Shown here: in pieces, positions 12,015 through 24,195 of the stretch
How the letters are laid out: each line of letters begins with the position of its first letter
How positions within the stretch are numbered: position 1 is the stretch's first letter
Assembly: GCA_951217055.1 (NCBI GenBank)
Contig: OX578285.1
Span: 53,694,024 to 53,758,023 of the forward strand
DNA from: Gerris lacustris
Lineage: Eukaryota > Arthropoda > Insecta > Hemiptera > Gerridae
DNA length: 64,000 nucleotides
Reading direction: 5' to 3'
The notes under the pieces: model-generated
Told to the model about the DNA's origin: nothing
Seen by the model: the letters and a program-made list of their open reading frames with translations, nothing else
Databases searched by the model: none
Translations under genes and position numbers: made by a program

Positions 12015-12375
12015 CTAGTCCGCCGCGAACTCTGTGGAAAATTACAACTTCAAATCTGTCCGCGGCGGACTGGATCTGTCCGCCGCGGACAGTCGCCTTC
12101 TGTGTGACCAGTTTAATGCAATATTATAGCCCACAGGGTCCGCCGCGGACTGACTTGTCCGCGGCGGACAGAGTCGCCTTCTGTTTGACCAGTTTAATTG
12201 AATTCTACTGTTCACAGAGTCCGCCGCGGACAACGTTCTGTCCGCCGCGGACTGGACCTGTCCGCCGCGGACAGCCGCCTTCTGTGTGGCCAGGATAATG
12301 CAAAATAACAGCCCACAGAGTCCGCCGCGGACCAAATACTTGTCCGCGGCGGACAGTCCGCTTCCTGTGTGGCCA
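12015..12375. repeat. Right subterminal array of GTCCGCSGCGGAC palindromes
   Basis: About ten copies occur in three to four higher-order units. Each unit contains one to three palindromes followed by CTTCTGTGTGACCAGTTTAA and a TATAGCCCACAG-type spacer. The units are in inverted orientation to the left array and match its spacer. Confidence 0.85.
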
Positions 12376-12385
12376 GGCCTTTTTA

Positions 12386-12640
12386 GGTTCAGCAATACAT
12401 TTAATTATTTCAATGGTCTTCTCACCTTTAGTTTCTGGAAAACCAAATATCACAAGATTATCTCTGCGTGAGTATTGCTGCAAATTAGAAATTTCCTGCT
12501 TGATTAAACAATATACAGTGATATCTTCCGAGTATTTATTAAATAGACCATTGGTTTCGTTCTTAATAGAGCGCTATTTGCATACATGGTCATTTTTGAA
12601 TTATAGGAATCTAGTTTTTATTTTCAATACCAGCTAAAAG
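12386..12640 (-). pseudogene. LINE ORF1-like fragment (coiled coil to RNA-binding start)
   Basis: The minus-strand frame contains LIKQEISNLQQYSRRDNLV followed by IFGFPETKGEKTIEI. The pattern of a coiled coil, then Q-Y-S-R-R-x-N, then F-G-x-P-E is that of L1/I-type ORF1 nucleic-acid chaperones just before their RRM domain. The frame is interrupted upstream of 12560 and is cut at 12386 by the palindrome-array transposon, whose TTTTA duplication lies exactly at the junction. Sequence resuming at 10357 on the other side may be the continuation but has a stop soon after. Confidence 0.6.
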
Positions 12641-12649
12641 AGAATTAAT

Positions 12650-13045
12650 GTTTGCTTTAAAATTCTTAAACATTGAATTTATATTATCGAAATACATTCT
12701 GTCTCTTTTCCAATGCATGCATTTCCATTTGGATTTAAATTTTTATTTTGTTTGTTTCTTGGAGCAAATGGCATACTGCAGTAATTTCAGGGATGACAAA
12801 CCAGATTTGGAATTTCTAAACTGCTTGCAGTTTTATTTCTTTGCACGGCTTGCAAAGAAATTTTTTTTTATTATTGTATAAGTTTCTCTGCGTCTAACTT
12901 TAAGAAACTTTTTCTCGGAATTTAAATCCAAATGGAAATGGATGCATTGTAAAAGGGACAAAATTGATTTCGATAATATAAATTCAATGTTCGGACCTGC
13001 ATTGAGAGCTGGTGTACAACACATTACACAGTTTTTAAATAATTT
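12650..13045. repeat. Inverted pair of ORF1-like fragments
   Basis: The arm at 12660-12755 (AACATTGAATTTATATTATC and onward) is the reverse complement of 12905-12995 (GATAATATAAATTCAATGTT). The right arm, read forward, gives WKWMHCKRDKIDFDNINSM, similar to the minus-strand reading of the left arm. The pair looks like two LINE ORF1 pieces joined head to head. Confidence 0.6.
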
Positions 13046-13279
13046 TAAAAAGGATAACTAAAGAAAATAACTGATTTTTTTTTTACTTAAATAGACTTTT
13101 AAATTAAAGTAAATGGTATTAAAATTTTGAAATTACAATAAACAGTCTTACAAATTAAAATGAATCAATACTATTAATTATTTCGTTTGAAATTCACTGT
13201 AATAGAATATAAGTACACAAAAAACCTGATATTAACTGGTTTATAGTAGCACGTAGTCCTCGATAAACTGATGAATTCT

Positions 13280-14070
13280 GAAACAAAAATACTATTTTTA
13301 CATGGAAGAGGTAGCGCTGAATCCAAGAATGACGGCAAAATCTCGACCCAATGTCAAATATCGAAGTCAAAAGAATTGTAAAGTTTTTCGCTTAATTTTA
13401 ACATAATATATGCTACCTCTACTTGAACGAGGTAGCGCTGAATGCAAAAGTGACGTTGGAGTTTCCATCCAACGTCTAAAAACGAATGTATTTTACTCAA
13501 TAAAAATACTACCTTTGGAGGAAAAAGTACCGCCTAAAATGACGTCGAAATCTCAATCCAACGTCTAATATAGAAGTCTAAAGAATTTTTATGTTTTTCG
13601 CTCAATTTTGACATAAATTTGCTATCTCCTCTGGAAAGAGGTAGAGCTAAATCCAAAAATTACATCGGCTTGTTTAATTTAAAGCGAAACTAGGGAATTT
13701 TTGTGTATTTCACTCAACCTTTAAAGGTAGTATTTTTATTTAGAAATATAAAAATACTACCTTTAAAGGTTTCTCAATCCGACTTCAAATAGCGTCGTTG
13801 AATTTTGCTAAATTATGACAAAAAAATTCTACCATTACAGGTAAAAAGGTAGCGCTGAGTCCAACACCGATGTTGAAATCTCGATCAAACTTCAAATAGC
13901 AATGTTTTAGGCGTTTTTCGTGTATTTCACTTATTTTGACATACAAATACTACCACTACTAGGAAATGGTAGCGCTAATTCAATAATTGACGTCAGTTTA
14001 TTGATCCAACGTCAAAATGTGCGTTATAAGCATTTTGTGTATTTCGCTCAGTTCTGACATAAAATACTAC
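13280..14070. repeat. Divergent flank of the 117-bp satellite
   Basis: About six to seven diverged units share TACTACC, AGGTAGCGCTGA, TGACGTCG, CCAACGTC and TTTTGTGTATTTCGCT. An internal inverted repeat at 13722-13772 (CCTTTAAAGGTAGTATTTTT and its complement) marks a rearranged unit. Confidence 0.85.
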
Positions 14071-14889
14071 CTTTACAGGGAAGAGTAGCGCTGAGTCTAA
14101 AAATAACGTCGGTTTCTTAATCCAACGGCACGTAGGAACTTATAGGCCTTTTTGTGTATTCCGCTTAATTTTGACATAAAATACTACCTTTACAGGGAAG
14201 AGTAGCGCTGAGTCTAAAAATAACGTCGGTTTCTTAATCCAACGGCACGTAGAAACTTATAGGCCTTTTTGTGTATTTCGCTTAATTTTGACATAAAATA
14301 CTACCTTTACAGGGAAGAGTAGCGCTGAGTCTAAAAATAACATCGGTTTCTTAATCCAACGGCACGTAGGAACTTATAGGCCTTTTTGTGTATTTCGCTT
14401 AATTTTGACATAAAATACTACCTTTACAGGGAAGAGTAGCGCTGAGTCTAAAAATAACGTCGGTTTCTTAATCCAACGGCACGTAGGAACTTATAGGCCT
14501 TTTTGTGTATTTCGCTTAATTTTGACATAAAATACTACCTTTACAGGGAAGAGTAGCGCTGAGTCTAAAAATAACGTCGGTTTCTTAATCCAACGGCACG
14601 TAGGAACTTATAGGCCTTTTTGTGTATTTCGCTTAATTTTGACATAAAATACTACCTTTACAGGGAAGAGTAGCGCTGAGTCTAAAAATAACGTCGGTTT
14701 CTTAATCCAACGGCACGTAGGAACTTATAGGCCTTTTTGTGTATTTCGCTTAATTTTGACATAAAATACTACCTTTACAGGGAAGAGTAGCGCTGAGTCT
14801 AAAAATAACGTCAGTTTCTTAATCCAACGGCACGTAGGAACTTATAGGCCTTTTTGTGTATTTCGCTTAATTTTGACATAAAATACTAC
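14071..14889. repeat. Homogeneous satellite core, seven 117-bp units
   Basis: The string CTTTACAGGGAAGAGTAGCG recurs at 14071, 14188, 14305, 14422, 14539, 14656 and 14773, exactly 117 bases apart. The units are nearly identical, with single changes such as TAGGAAC to TAGAAAC in the second unit. Each contains the palindrome AGCGCT, AATAACGTCGG and ATAGGCCTTTTTGTGTATTT. The array leaves the pattern at 14890. No open frame persists through it. Confidence 0.95.
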
Positions 14890-15798
14890 CTTTAGTGGGA
14901 AGAGACTTAGCCCTTTTTGGATTAAGTCCAAAATTGACGTTCTTTTGTCCGTATTAGTCGAAATAACAGAGTTATTATTGATTTCATGTATTTTTTTTAC
15001 AATTTTTATTTCGCTAAATGTTGACAAAAAAATACTATCTTAAAAGGAAAAAAGGTAAAGCACTACACTGAAAAAATAAAATACCAGAGTTAAGTTTTTA
15101 ACCCGAATTTTTGACTTCCAGAGAAATAGTGATTTGTACCTTATATTTTTAGTAAAATGAGATTTCGTTGTTTTACTTGAGTAAAGTTATTTTTTAACTT
15201 TATAGTTTTGTAAAAAATTACTATTAAAAAACTACGAGATCACTTGATTATTTTAACCAAACCGATTAGGTAAACAACACAAAAATAATTACTTGACAAA
15301 TGGTAGGTACTGCCAGATTTTTTTAGTAAAATACAATTTTACCAGTATAAAGTTATTTTACCTCCTGCTTTATATTAAGAATTTACCAACAACATGACCA
15401 TAAACATTTACTCCACATTTGGTTGTAATTCTACCAAACTGATTAGGTAAAGTAGTCTTTATACCACAGTATTGGTTGAATTTACAAGTAAATTTTGCTA
15501 TTGCATTTACTTATATGAACCACACTGTCTGGTGATATTATCCCTCCTTGGCTTATTGCTATAGTGCAATTTAAATTGTGACATTCATTTTGTTAGATTT
15601 ATTTCTGATTTCTCATACAATGCACATTTCATATTTTGTAATCACTATCATTTTTATAATATGCTATTTGGAAATTGTATTTATGCATCAATAAACTTCA
15701 TGTTGACTGTATAGGAAAATTCTGTAAGTGAAGTATTCTGATTGGTCTAAAAAGGTTTCCCATAATTATTATGGAGATCGCTTCTTGCAGATGGTCAT
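14890..15798. other. AT-rich, no supported gene
   Basis: A decayed final satellite unit runs to about 15050. After it, 15065-15540 is repetitive in style (CACTGAAAAAATAAA, recurring TTTACC/GGTAAA strings and two similar CCAAACYGATTAGGTAAA blocks at 15258 and 15434). It is possibly an old MITE, but no convincing ends were found. Confidence 0.4.
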
Positions 15799-16441
15799 TA
15801 TAGATGAAGAGCCCAGGGAGTATTTGCTTAATAAAAAGTAGGCTGGAACCTATGAAATTTTATTGCTCTTTATGTTGATTAAAAATATGCCAGTCTGCCA
15901 ACTGTAGTGAGTGGGTTCGCCAAATAGACGCACCGTTAAAGTTTCCGAATTTCACGTTTCGAGCCATAATTCAGTAGGATTCGGAAATTCCAACCAAAAA
16001 TTGTAATAGGTACTTATAAAAATACTGTAGTTTTTTTTCGTGGAATGCTTTATTTTCGAGATATGGTTCACTAAAAATTTGTCTGCATTTTCACTCTATC
16101 TCTCATTCATTACTTTTTTTTAATGCTTCAAGCATCTATACATCTCGAAAAGAAAGCATTAAATGAAAAAATGTTTAGAACATAAACTGTGTATTTTTAG
16201 GAGTAGGTACTACAATTTTTGTTCGAAACTTTTTTTTAAAAAATTCCGAATTCTACTGAACTATATGGTCGAAAATGTAAAATCCAGCAACATTAATGGC
16301 GTCTTTCTGGCAAACCTACCCACTTCAAGCTGGCAGACTGGCATATTCGTAATCTTCATGAAAAACTATTCAAAATTATTTAGGCTCCAGCCTTTATACT
16401 TTTTATTGAGGAAATACCTCCTGGGCTCTTAGTCTATTACT
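15799..16441. mobile_element. Foldback/MITE with inverted ends of about 130 bp
   Basis: The left end AGATGAAGAGCCCAGGGAGT is complementary to the right end CTCCTGGGCTCTTAGTCT. Complementarity continues through AATAAAAAGTA, AGGCTGGA(A/G)CCTA and the CCAGTCTGCCA / TGGCAGACTGG block. No transposase is present. The open frame 16163-16432 runs through the right arm and is not a gene. Confidence 0.75.
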
Positions 16442-17001
16442 TTTTATTTATAACAGCCATGTATAAAAGATACAAAAAATCACACAATTTGATATACATA
16501 TTTCAAAAATCATAAAACAATTAAAAAAATATATATATATTCTTAATAGGACCTATAGAACTGATCCATTTAGTTAATATTTCAAGAGGGGGTTAAATAT
16601 ATTTTACATTTTATAATTCCTATCTTTTAAATCACAGTTTTGAATCAAGGTCATATTTTTTACTTTTTCACATTTTTTACCTATGACTCAACTCGTCTTA
16701 CGGTGAAGAATGTAGTTTCCTTAAAATGACTCTTCCAACAAGTTTAGTGTATACACTATTGAATTCATATAGAATAGGCGATAACTGTGACTGGCCAATA
16801 AATGTTCATGTTACTCTCTATAAGTCGTCTCAGTAACGCTAAAAGTCACTGACTAAAAAATATAAACATTTTAAGGAGAGTCAAATAAAAATAAATTATT
16901 TAAAGGTGGAAGGATTGGGAATGGCAATAATAGTATAAGAGGCAGAACGTTTTTCTAGAAACTATTGTATACCTTGTACTCACCTCTAGACGTAACGGAT
17001 C
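16442..17001. other. No supported gene
   Basis: AT-rich intergenic sequence. Confidence 0.4.
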
Positions 17002-17290
17002 CAGCGTGTCCCATGTATGGATTTAGACTCAAATCACCTCTGCTCAATCCCGTGCCTTAGTCCTTTGATCTACATGGCTTACTAATGATAACAGCATACT
17101 CGCTTTGGCGTTAAATTGTACAAAGGTATGATATGTGAAGTGGCTTGAACTCTCTACCTTGGGACTGGCAAAAGTGGCCAATAGGGCATAATTGTTAGGT
17201 TGTAACAAGTTGTTTGCCCTATCCGATTAGTTCTAGTACTGAAACCTACTATTTCTACTACCTCTAGATGCCTGTCAAGTTGTGCTTTCA
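17002..17290 (+). mobile_element. tRNA-derived SINE, 3' body (copy A)
   Basis: GCTTACTAATGATAACAGCA, TACTCGCTTTGGCG, GTATGATATGTGAAGT and GAACTCTCTACC align with the minus-strand body of the full SINE at 39086-39562. The tail CTACTATTTCTACTACC resembles that SINE's ACT-repeat tail. The tRNA-like head is largely missing. Confidence 0.7.
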
Positions 17291-17487
17291 AACCGGCAGT
17301 GACAATTCTGGACCTCTTCACAGGTTCAGAGATGTCACTGTAGAAGTAATTCTTGTCAAGTGGTTTAAATTATAGTGTGTTTGGCGTCTCTTTTAATCTA
17401 GACGATATTATAGCAGCCATTGTTTAACTGGTTTCACAGTGTAACAATTGTGATAAGCTGTCCATGATACTCACTATTGCATATTGT

Positions 17488-17665
17488 AGACTCAAGTCAC
17501 GTCTACTCGATCCCGCGCCTTAGTTCTTTGATCTACATGGTTTACTAATGATAACACCTTACTCGCTTTAGCGTTAAATTGTGCAGAGGTATGACATGTG
17601 AAGTGGCTTGACCTCTTTACTCTGGGGCTGTTAAAAGTAGCCAATAGGGCCTAATGATTCATGAA
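17488..17665 (+). mobile_element. tRNA-derived SINE, 3' body (copy B)
   Basis: It is about 85% similar by eye to copy A over CTCGATCCCGCGCCTTAGTT, GTTTACTAATGATAACACCT and TATGACATGTGAAGTGG. It ends abruptly after CCAATAGGGCCTAATG. Copies A and B are direct repeats about 485 bp apart. Confidence 0.7.
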
Positions 17666-19860
<2,195 letters not shown>

Positions 19861-19889
19861 ACAGCTTGGATTTCCGGTAAATCCGCGTC

Positions 19890-19950
19890 ACGAAGGGGTT
19901 GAAGTCCGACGTTTCGCATCCACTACTGGAAGCATCTTCAGGGATGTGGT
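19890..19950 (-). ncRNA. Hammerhead ribozyme motif (Penelope type)
   Basis: On the minus strand CTGAAGA (19941-19935) fits the CUGANGA core. It is followed by a stem GCTTCC-AGTAGT-GGATGC with one mismatch, then GAAACGTC (19915-19908). That last string supplies the GAAA core and the palindromic ACGU helix III ending at the C cleavage site. Helix I is short. This is the layout reported for minimal, possibly dimeric Penelope hammerheads. Confidence 0.72.
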
Positions 19951-19984
19951 GTCATGTCTTGTTGTTCAAGCAAACATCACGATT

Positions 19985-20045
19985 CACCACACCCCTGAAG
20001 ATGCTTCCAGTAGTAAAAGCGAAACGTCGGACTTCAACCCCATCG
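19985..20045 (+). ncRNA. Hammerhead ribozyme motif (Penelope type), second copy
   Basis: CTGAAGA at 19995-20001 is followed by GCTTCC-AGTAGT-AAAAGC, in which two G-to-A changes weaken stem II. GAAACGTC follows at 20021-20028. It lies head to head with the copy at 19890-19950. Confidence 0.68.
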
Positions 20046-20110
20046 TGACACGGATGTCACCAGGAAACTAAGCTGCTTATTACGAGTCTACACGCGGAAG
20101 CCTACGCCCT

Positions 20111-21720
20111 AAGTTATTTTACTAATGAGAAAATTATTGTTGACCAGGAATTAATTGGCAAAGCAAGGATTAAATTAACACCAATGACCCAAATGTGGCA
20201 GCAACCCCCCCGGGTTTGGTTGAGGTCACATTTTCATGTATGTTTTGTTATTTTTTTTTAATAATGTCAATATTTTATATGAAGTATCAAAAATTAAAGG
20301 TAAAAAATTACAAAGGAAGAATTTTGAATGATTATTTGATTGTTCTTACTAACAAGTTGCGGGTTACCACTTTGAAGATGGCCTTAAGATATTATTTATA
20401 ACGAAACTCAAGTATGTCCAGGCCTACTCAAATCCAACTATTTAATAAATGAAATATAATAAATATGTATACAATTGCTGTGACATTTATCAACACATTA
20501 TGACAAATCAATGCATCCGCCTCATTCTCATCTGTCTTACTTAGTGAAACGAAAACTGCGAAGACAAATAAAATAATAAAGACTATCAGAGGCCACGGAG
20601 AGAATCACAGCCTGCTTCTGATTATGACAACCATAAATACCAGAGGAACTGCTCAGTTATTTCACAGGTGTTAAGGACTTGGGTAAGAAAAGTGGTTAAT
20701 TTATGATGGCAGCAATAATTATGCAAAATTTGTCATGACGATATGTGATATCCCTATGTATTATATATAGATATTGTAAGGAGGCACCTTTGTGCAAATT
20801 TAGAACAACAATAGCCTTGGATATGGTTATCCATCAAACTATCCTGTGGGAACACGGAACAATTGAGGCCCCGATAAATTAATTTGCGCCCTTAGTTTTA
20901 TTAGTAAGAGACTAGAAGTGAGAAGCGAGCAGCTCGACACATTGAGTTTTATAATTTGACTGCCCGTAAACAACCTAACCTTTATGGAGTAAAATAGATT
21001 ACTGTTGATGAACGATTTAGAAGAACACTGTTTACGAGGCAACCAGGGTATCATGTTGATATTCGTGTTTCTTCCCGTTGGCCTAATTTTCTTTTGACGT
21101 TCTACCCTGATTTACCTTTTGCTGGGAAGAACTCTCAGCAGTACACACACCGTCATTTTGGCTATTCTTTTTTTCTGAGTGAGATTATTTTTTTCCGTAC
21201 AAATTACGGTCTTAAATTATATAACTCCATACACATTTTAATTTTAATTTTATTTTACAAACTGTTAGTTTTTATATGAGTGTGGACAAGTTGAGAAATA
21301 AAATTATTCTTATTTGTGCGACCATACAAGTACATGGCAAGTCCAGATTTTTTATCAATATCAAAGTATAGTTCTTTAGCAATATATTTTGTCGTTTGTG
21401 TTTTTTTTATCGTGTTTTATCGTGAAGTTACGAGACACAGATTTTCGTTACTTTGTTTGTGCCCCAATTTTAAAGTTAAGAAATCAGCGAAAATCAGTTA
21501 AAGCCAGGGGTTTCCTCTAACCCGAACCTCCCAATTTTTTTAATTATTATTACAAAATAACGTGATTAATTTATTATTTTTAATTTCATAAAACCCTTCC
21601 CCTACTCCACTGAGAAGAGGGAGCTTCTTTAATCCGGGTAAGTTAGCTCGGACGTTGTTCAGATGTGTAACGTTTCAATATTTCGTACATATTTATTATA
21701 TTATTAATAAAATATAGTTT

Positions 21721-21751
<31 letters not shown>

Positions 21752-21990
21752 GGTATTTAATTTAGTTATAATTAGGACAGAGTTTTATTAAGGCCACTGA
21801 TATTACTGATAAAATAATTTATTATTGGTCTATACTCTGTAGTAGGGATCAGGGAGTTGATGATTCTCAATAGATTAGTTTTGATTTAAGATGTATTTTA
21901 GTATTTTTATTATTATTTGGAGATCACTATTTAATATAATTATAGTTTAATATTTATTTATTTGTTTTATTAGTAAACAATTGTTTAGAG
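20111..21990. other. Mostly AT-rich; unassigned coding-like patch at 20830-21150
   Basis: Between 20830 and 21150 the plus strand carries short uninterrupted stretches such as ITVDERFRRTLFTRQPGYH and WPNFLLTFYPDLPFAGKNS with higher GC than the surroundings. I do not recognise the family, and stops interrupt it. A T-run lies at 21727-21750. The rest shows nothing supportable. Confidence 0.3.
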
Positions 21991-22881
21991 CAGGGGCGGC
22001 CAACCTTTTTCGATCGTGGGCCACAATCATGGTTCCACATACTCGAAGGGCCAATACCCCCCCCCCCCCCCCCCCACACACACATCCATCTTAAAAAAAA
22101 AGGAATTCACACAACATTGAAAAACTTATGTTTTCTATGCATATTAAATATAATAGGCATAGGTAATTCAAGAATCAAAAAATGAAATGGGTAGATACCA
22201 ATTTATTTTATAAAATTCAAACAATCAGAAAACATGATGATGTGAACAACTTAATATACGAGAGAAAGAAAAGAGTAGCAAAGACGCGAAAGAACCGAAG
22301 TTTTTTTAAATCAAATCATACTTACCTAGCTAGAGCTTAATGAGGAGCTCGTTTCAATGACCTTTTGACTGACAAGATTTGAAGAAATTGATCTTACAAA
22401 AGGAGGGTGGGGGAAGCTGGAATTCTAGGTAAAAAGAAGGAAATTCACATGCCTGTTGATTTTCAGGAAACATCGAGCGAACGCTTCATCGGACTTTTGC
22501 CGCCTGGGTCGTATGCACCGGGAGATCAAGAAAAGCGGTGTCATGCGATATCATTCGTTATCAAACCGCCTCTTCCCCTATCGCACTAGCAGACACATAC
22601 CAATTTTCCTAGACGTTTACCAAATCACTCGATTGTGGGTCTATTGTGAGGCACAAGTGCCACAACACCAGTTGGGTGCCATCATTCAGTTAATTCCGAC
22701 ATCCATTTATTAAAATATTAACAAGTATAATTATGATTATTATTTTAATCATAAAATATAAATCATTATAAAAAATTAGGGTAAAAATTTAAAAAAAAAT
22801 AGTGGCAAATTGGCCGCGGGCCACCCCAAAAGGCGTCGCGGGCCACTTCGCGGCCCGCGTGCCGCGGGTTGGCCACCCCTG
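21991..22881. mobile_element. hAT-superfamily non-autonomous element
   Basis: The ends CAGGGGCGGCCAACC and GGTTGGCCACCCCTG are inverted. A perfect 8-base duplication GTTTAGAG flanks them at 21983-21990 and 22882-22889. The subterminal GATCGTGGGCCAC and GTGGCCCGCGACG-type strings pair further in. A C-run at 22059-22075 lies near the left end. The length is 891 bp and no transposase is present. The frames 22407-22589 and 22456-22713 fall in a GC-richer insert of unknown origin. Confidence 0.93.
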
Positions 22882-22956
22882 GTTTAGAGCATATTGGAAT
22901 GCTATAATAAAATTTAAGTTTTCGTTATGATAATTAATTTAGGACCTTGTATTTAT

Positions 22957-23159
22957 GTAACCCTTGATTACTTAAATGTTAGTTATTATTTAATAAAGTT
23001 ATTTTTTTTATGGTTTCGTAGAGGTATTAAGAACCCATTTCAACAAAGATTGATCGATAGCCAAGGTTTAGTAATTGTATGTAACTCAGAATATTTATCT
23101 TGAATACGAAGTACGGGACAAATACTAATTCATATATACATTAATTAAATTATGTTACA
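22957..23159 (+). repeat. Possible LTR or LTR end of a gypsy-type element
   Basis: The block runs from TGTAACCC to GTTACA and holds AATAAAG near 22991. It is followed within six bases by TGGCGCCCACG, a tRNA-Lys-like primer site. No second LTR copy is visible. The true 5' edge may be upstream of the hAT insertion. Confidence 0.35.
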
Positions 23160-23163
23160 TATA

Positions 23164-23180
23164 TGGCGCCCACGTGGTTG
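23164..23180 (+). promoter_or_regulatory. Candidate tRNA primer binding site
   Basis: TGGCGCCCACGTGG lies just after the GTTACA edge and 125 nt before gag-like coding sequence, the expected position for an LTR-element primer site. Confidence 0.45.
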
Positions 23181-23289
23181 GCTTTTGTTTGTAATATTTG
23201 ATTAGGATTTTATGAGTGTTTTTTTTTTTTTTTTTAATTTGTTAGTTTTTTCTGGTTATCTTATTATTATTATTTTTTTTTTTTATGAG

Positions 23290-23925
23290 TGACAGTGACG
23301 AGTCTGAATCTGTCCGCAGTAATTTTAGTTTTATCAACACTCTCAATCGACAGGAATTACTTGCCACAACTTGTTTATCAGTAAATGACGATTAGACAAC
23401 GGTTAAGATTTGCTCCTAAAAACTCTGCTAGCAGATTAAAACAATTAAAAATAGTCAAGGCATCTAGCGAAGAGACATGTAACAAAAATTTAAATATAAC
23501 AAACAACAGTTAGAGAAGGTTTCAGTGGGAATGTAATAGAGGAACCCTTCGGGAGTGGACGCAATAAGAAAATGGGGATACAATTTTCTAATCAAGGGGA
23601 TCTTACTCTTAGCGAGTTTCAAAATTAAAGGAGGAGAGGTGTTAGCTGGGCTACCTCAACATTAAAAAGGTGCTCCTTTACAATGGTATAGGCTAAGTAA
23701 AGAATAGATTTCCTCTTGGGATATCTTTGTTGAAGCCCTTAAGTTTCAATTTTTAGACCCTGACTTTCAGGATTGTCTAAAGGATGAAATTAGGAATAGG
23801 ACCCAGTGGAAATAAGAATCAGTGGCTGACTACATCCCAGCCTCACATAAAAGCCTAGAAAAAAATGAGGTACCTACCTAAGAAATTGAAATGCTCTTGT
23901 GAAACTGGTCCCAGAGATATTGCAT
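23290..23925 (+). pseudogene. LTR retrotransposon gag (Ty3/gypsy-like), decayed
   Basis: The segment 23655-23850 reads KGAPLQWYRLSKE, then SSWDIFVEALKFQFLDPDF and KDEIRNRTQWK. This is the pattern of the Retrotrans_gag family (helical capsid with the W-x-x-F-x-x-A-F box). It begins after a short Asp/Ser/Glu-rich N-terminal segment (SDSDESESVRSNF near 23290-23325). In-frame stops are scattered through it. No zinc knuckle, protease or RT follows; at about 23940 the sequence changes to short inverted repeats. The gypsy pol remnant at 60893-62236 is on the other strand and far away. Confidence 0.65.
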
Positions 23926-23944
23926 ATAAGTGGCCACCATCTTT

Positions 23945-24195
23945 AATCGGTACTTCTTTAGATTGTTACTCCCCTATGCTTTTTTTATAATATAATTGAC
24001 TTTAACTATATAGCTATTAAGACAAAGGGATGTTAAGTCCAATGTAAAAAGGAATATCACACTTCTGTTTTTACAAGGGGAGTAAAAGTCAAAAGAAGAA
24101 CTTTCCGTACACCTTCTTTAGATTGTTACTCCCCTCTGTTTTTTTTTGTTTTTTTATAAGGGAAGTAACAATCTAAAGAAGTGCCCTTAAATCAG
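23945..24195. repeat. Short repeat CTTCTTTAGATTGTTACTCC in three copies
   Basis: The string occurs at about 23951 and 24113 in direct orientation. It occurs at about 24167-24186 inverted (GGAAGTAACAATCTAAAGAAG), so the last two form a hairpin with a T-rich loop. Confidence 0.8.

Larger units (their letters stand above)
10363..12380. mobile_element. 2.0-kb non-autonomous DNA transposon with palindrome-array ends
   Basis: The ends are inverted. The left end reads AGGCCCGGTCACACAGGA; the right end, read inward, is AGGCCTGGCCACACAGGA. Both continue with GCGGACTGTCCGC. The element is bounded by a 5-base direct repeat TTTTA at 10358-10362 and 12381-12385 (a 3-base TTT reading is also possible). 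Each subterminal region is an array of the 13-base palindrome GTCCGCSGCGGAC alternating with copies of the terminal string CTGTGTGACC. No transposase frame is present. The interior holds a nested foldback (10697-11505) and a TA array. The terminus resembles Harbinger-type ends, but the superfamily is unproven. It appears inserted in an ORF1-like LINE fragment (12386-12640). Confidence 0.75.
19861..20110. repeat. Inverted pair of Penelope terminal repeats
   Basis: The left arm 19861-19950 (AGCTTGGATTTCCGGTAAAT through TTCAGGGATGTGGTG) is the reverse complement of the right arm 19985-20075 (CACCACACCCCTGAAGATG through CACCAGGAAACTAAGCT). The outer sequence GGCTTCCGCG is also found at 40983, beside a Penelope endonuclease end. 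Confidence 0.8.

Noticed and set aside
13280..14920. A CRISPR array
   Set aside because: The repeats are adjacent 117-bp satellite units without unique spacers, in a eukaryotic setting.
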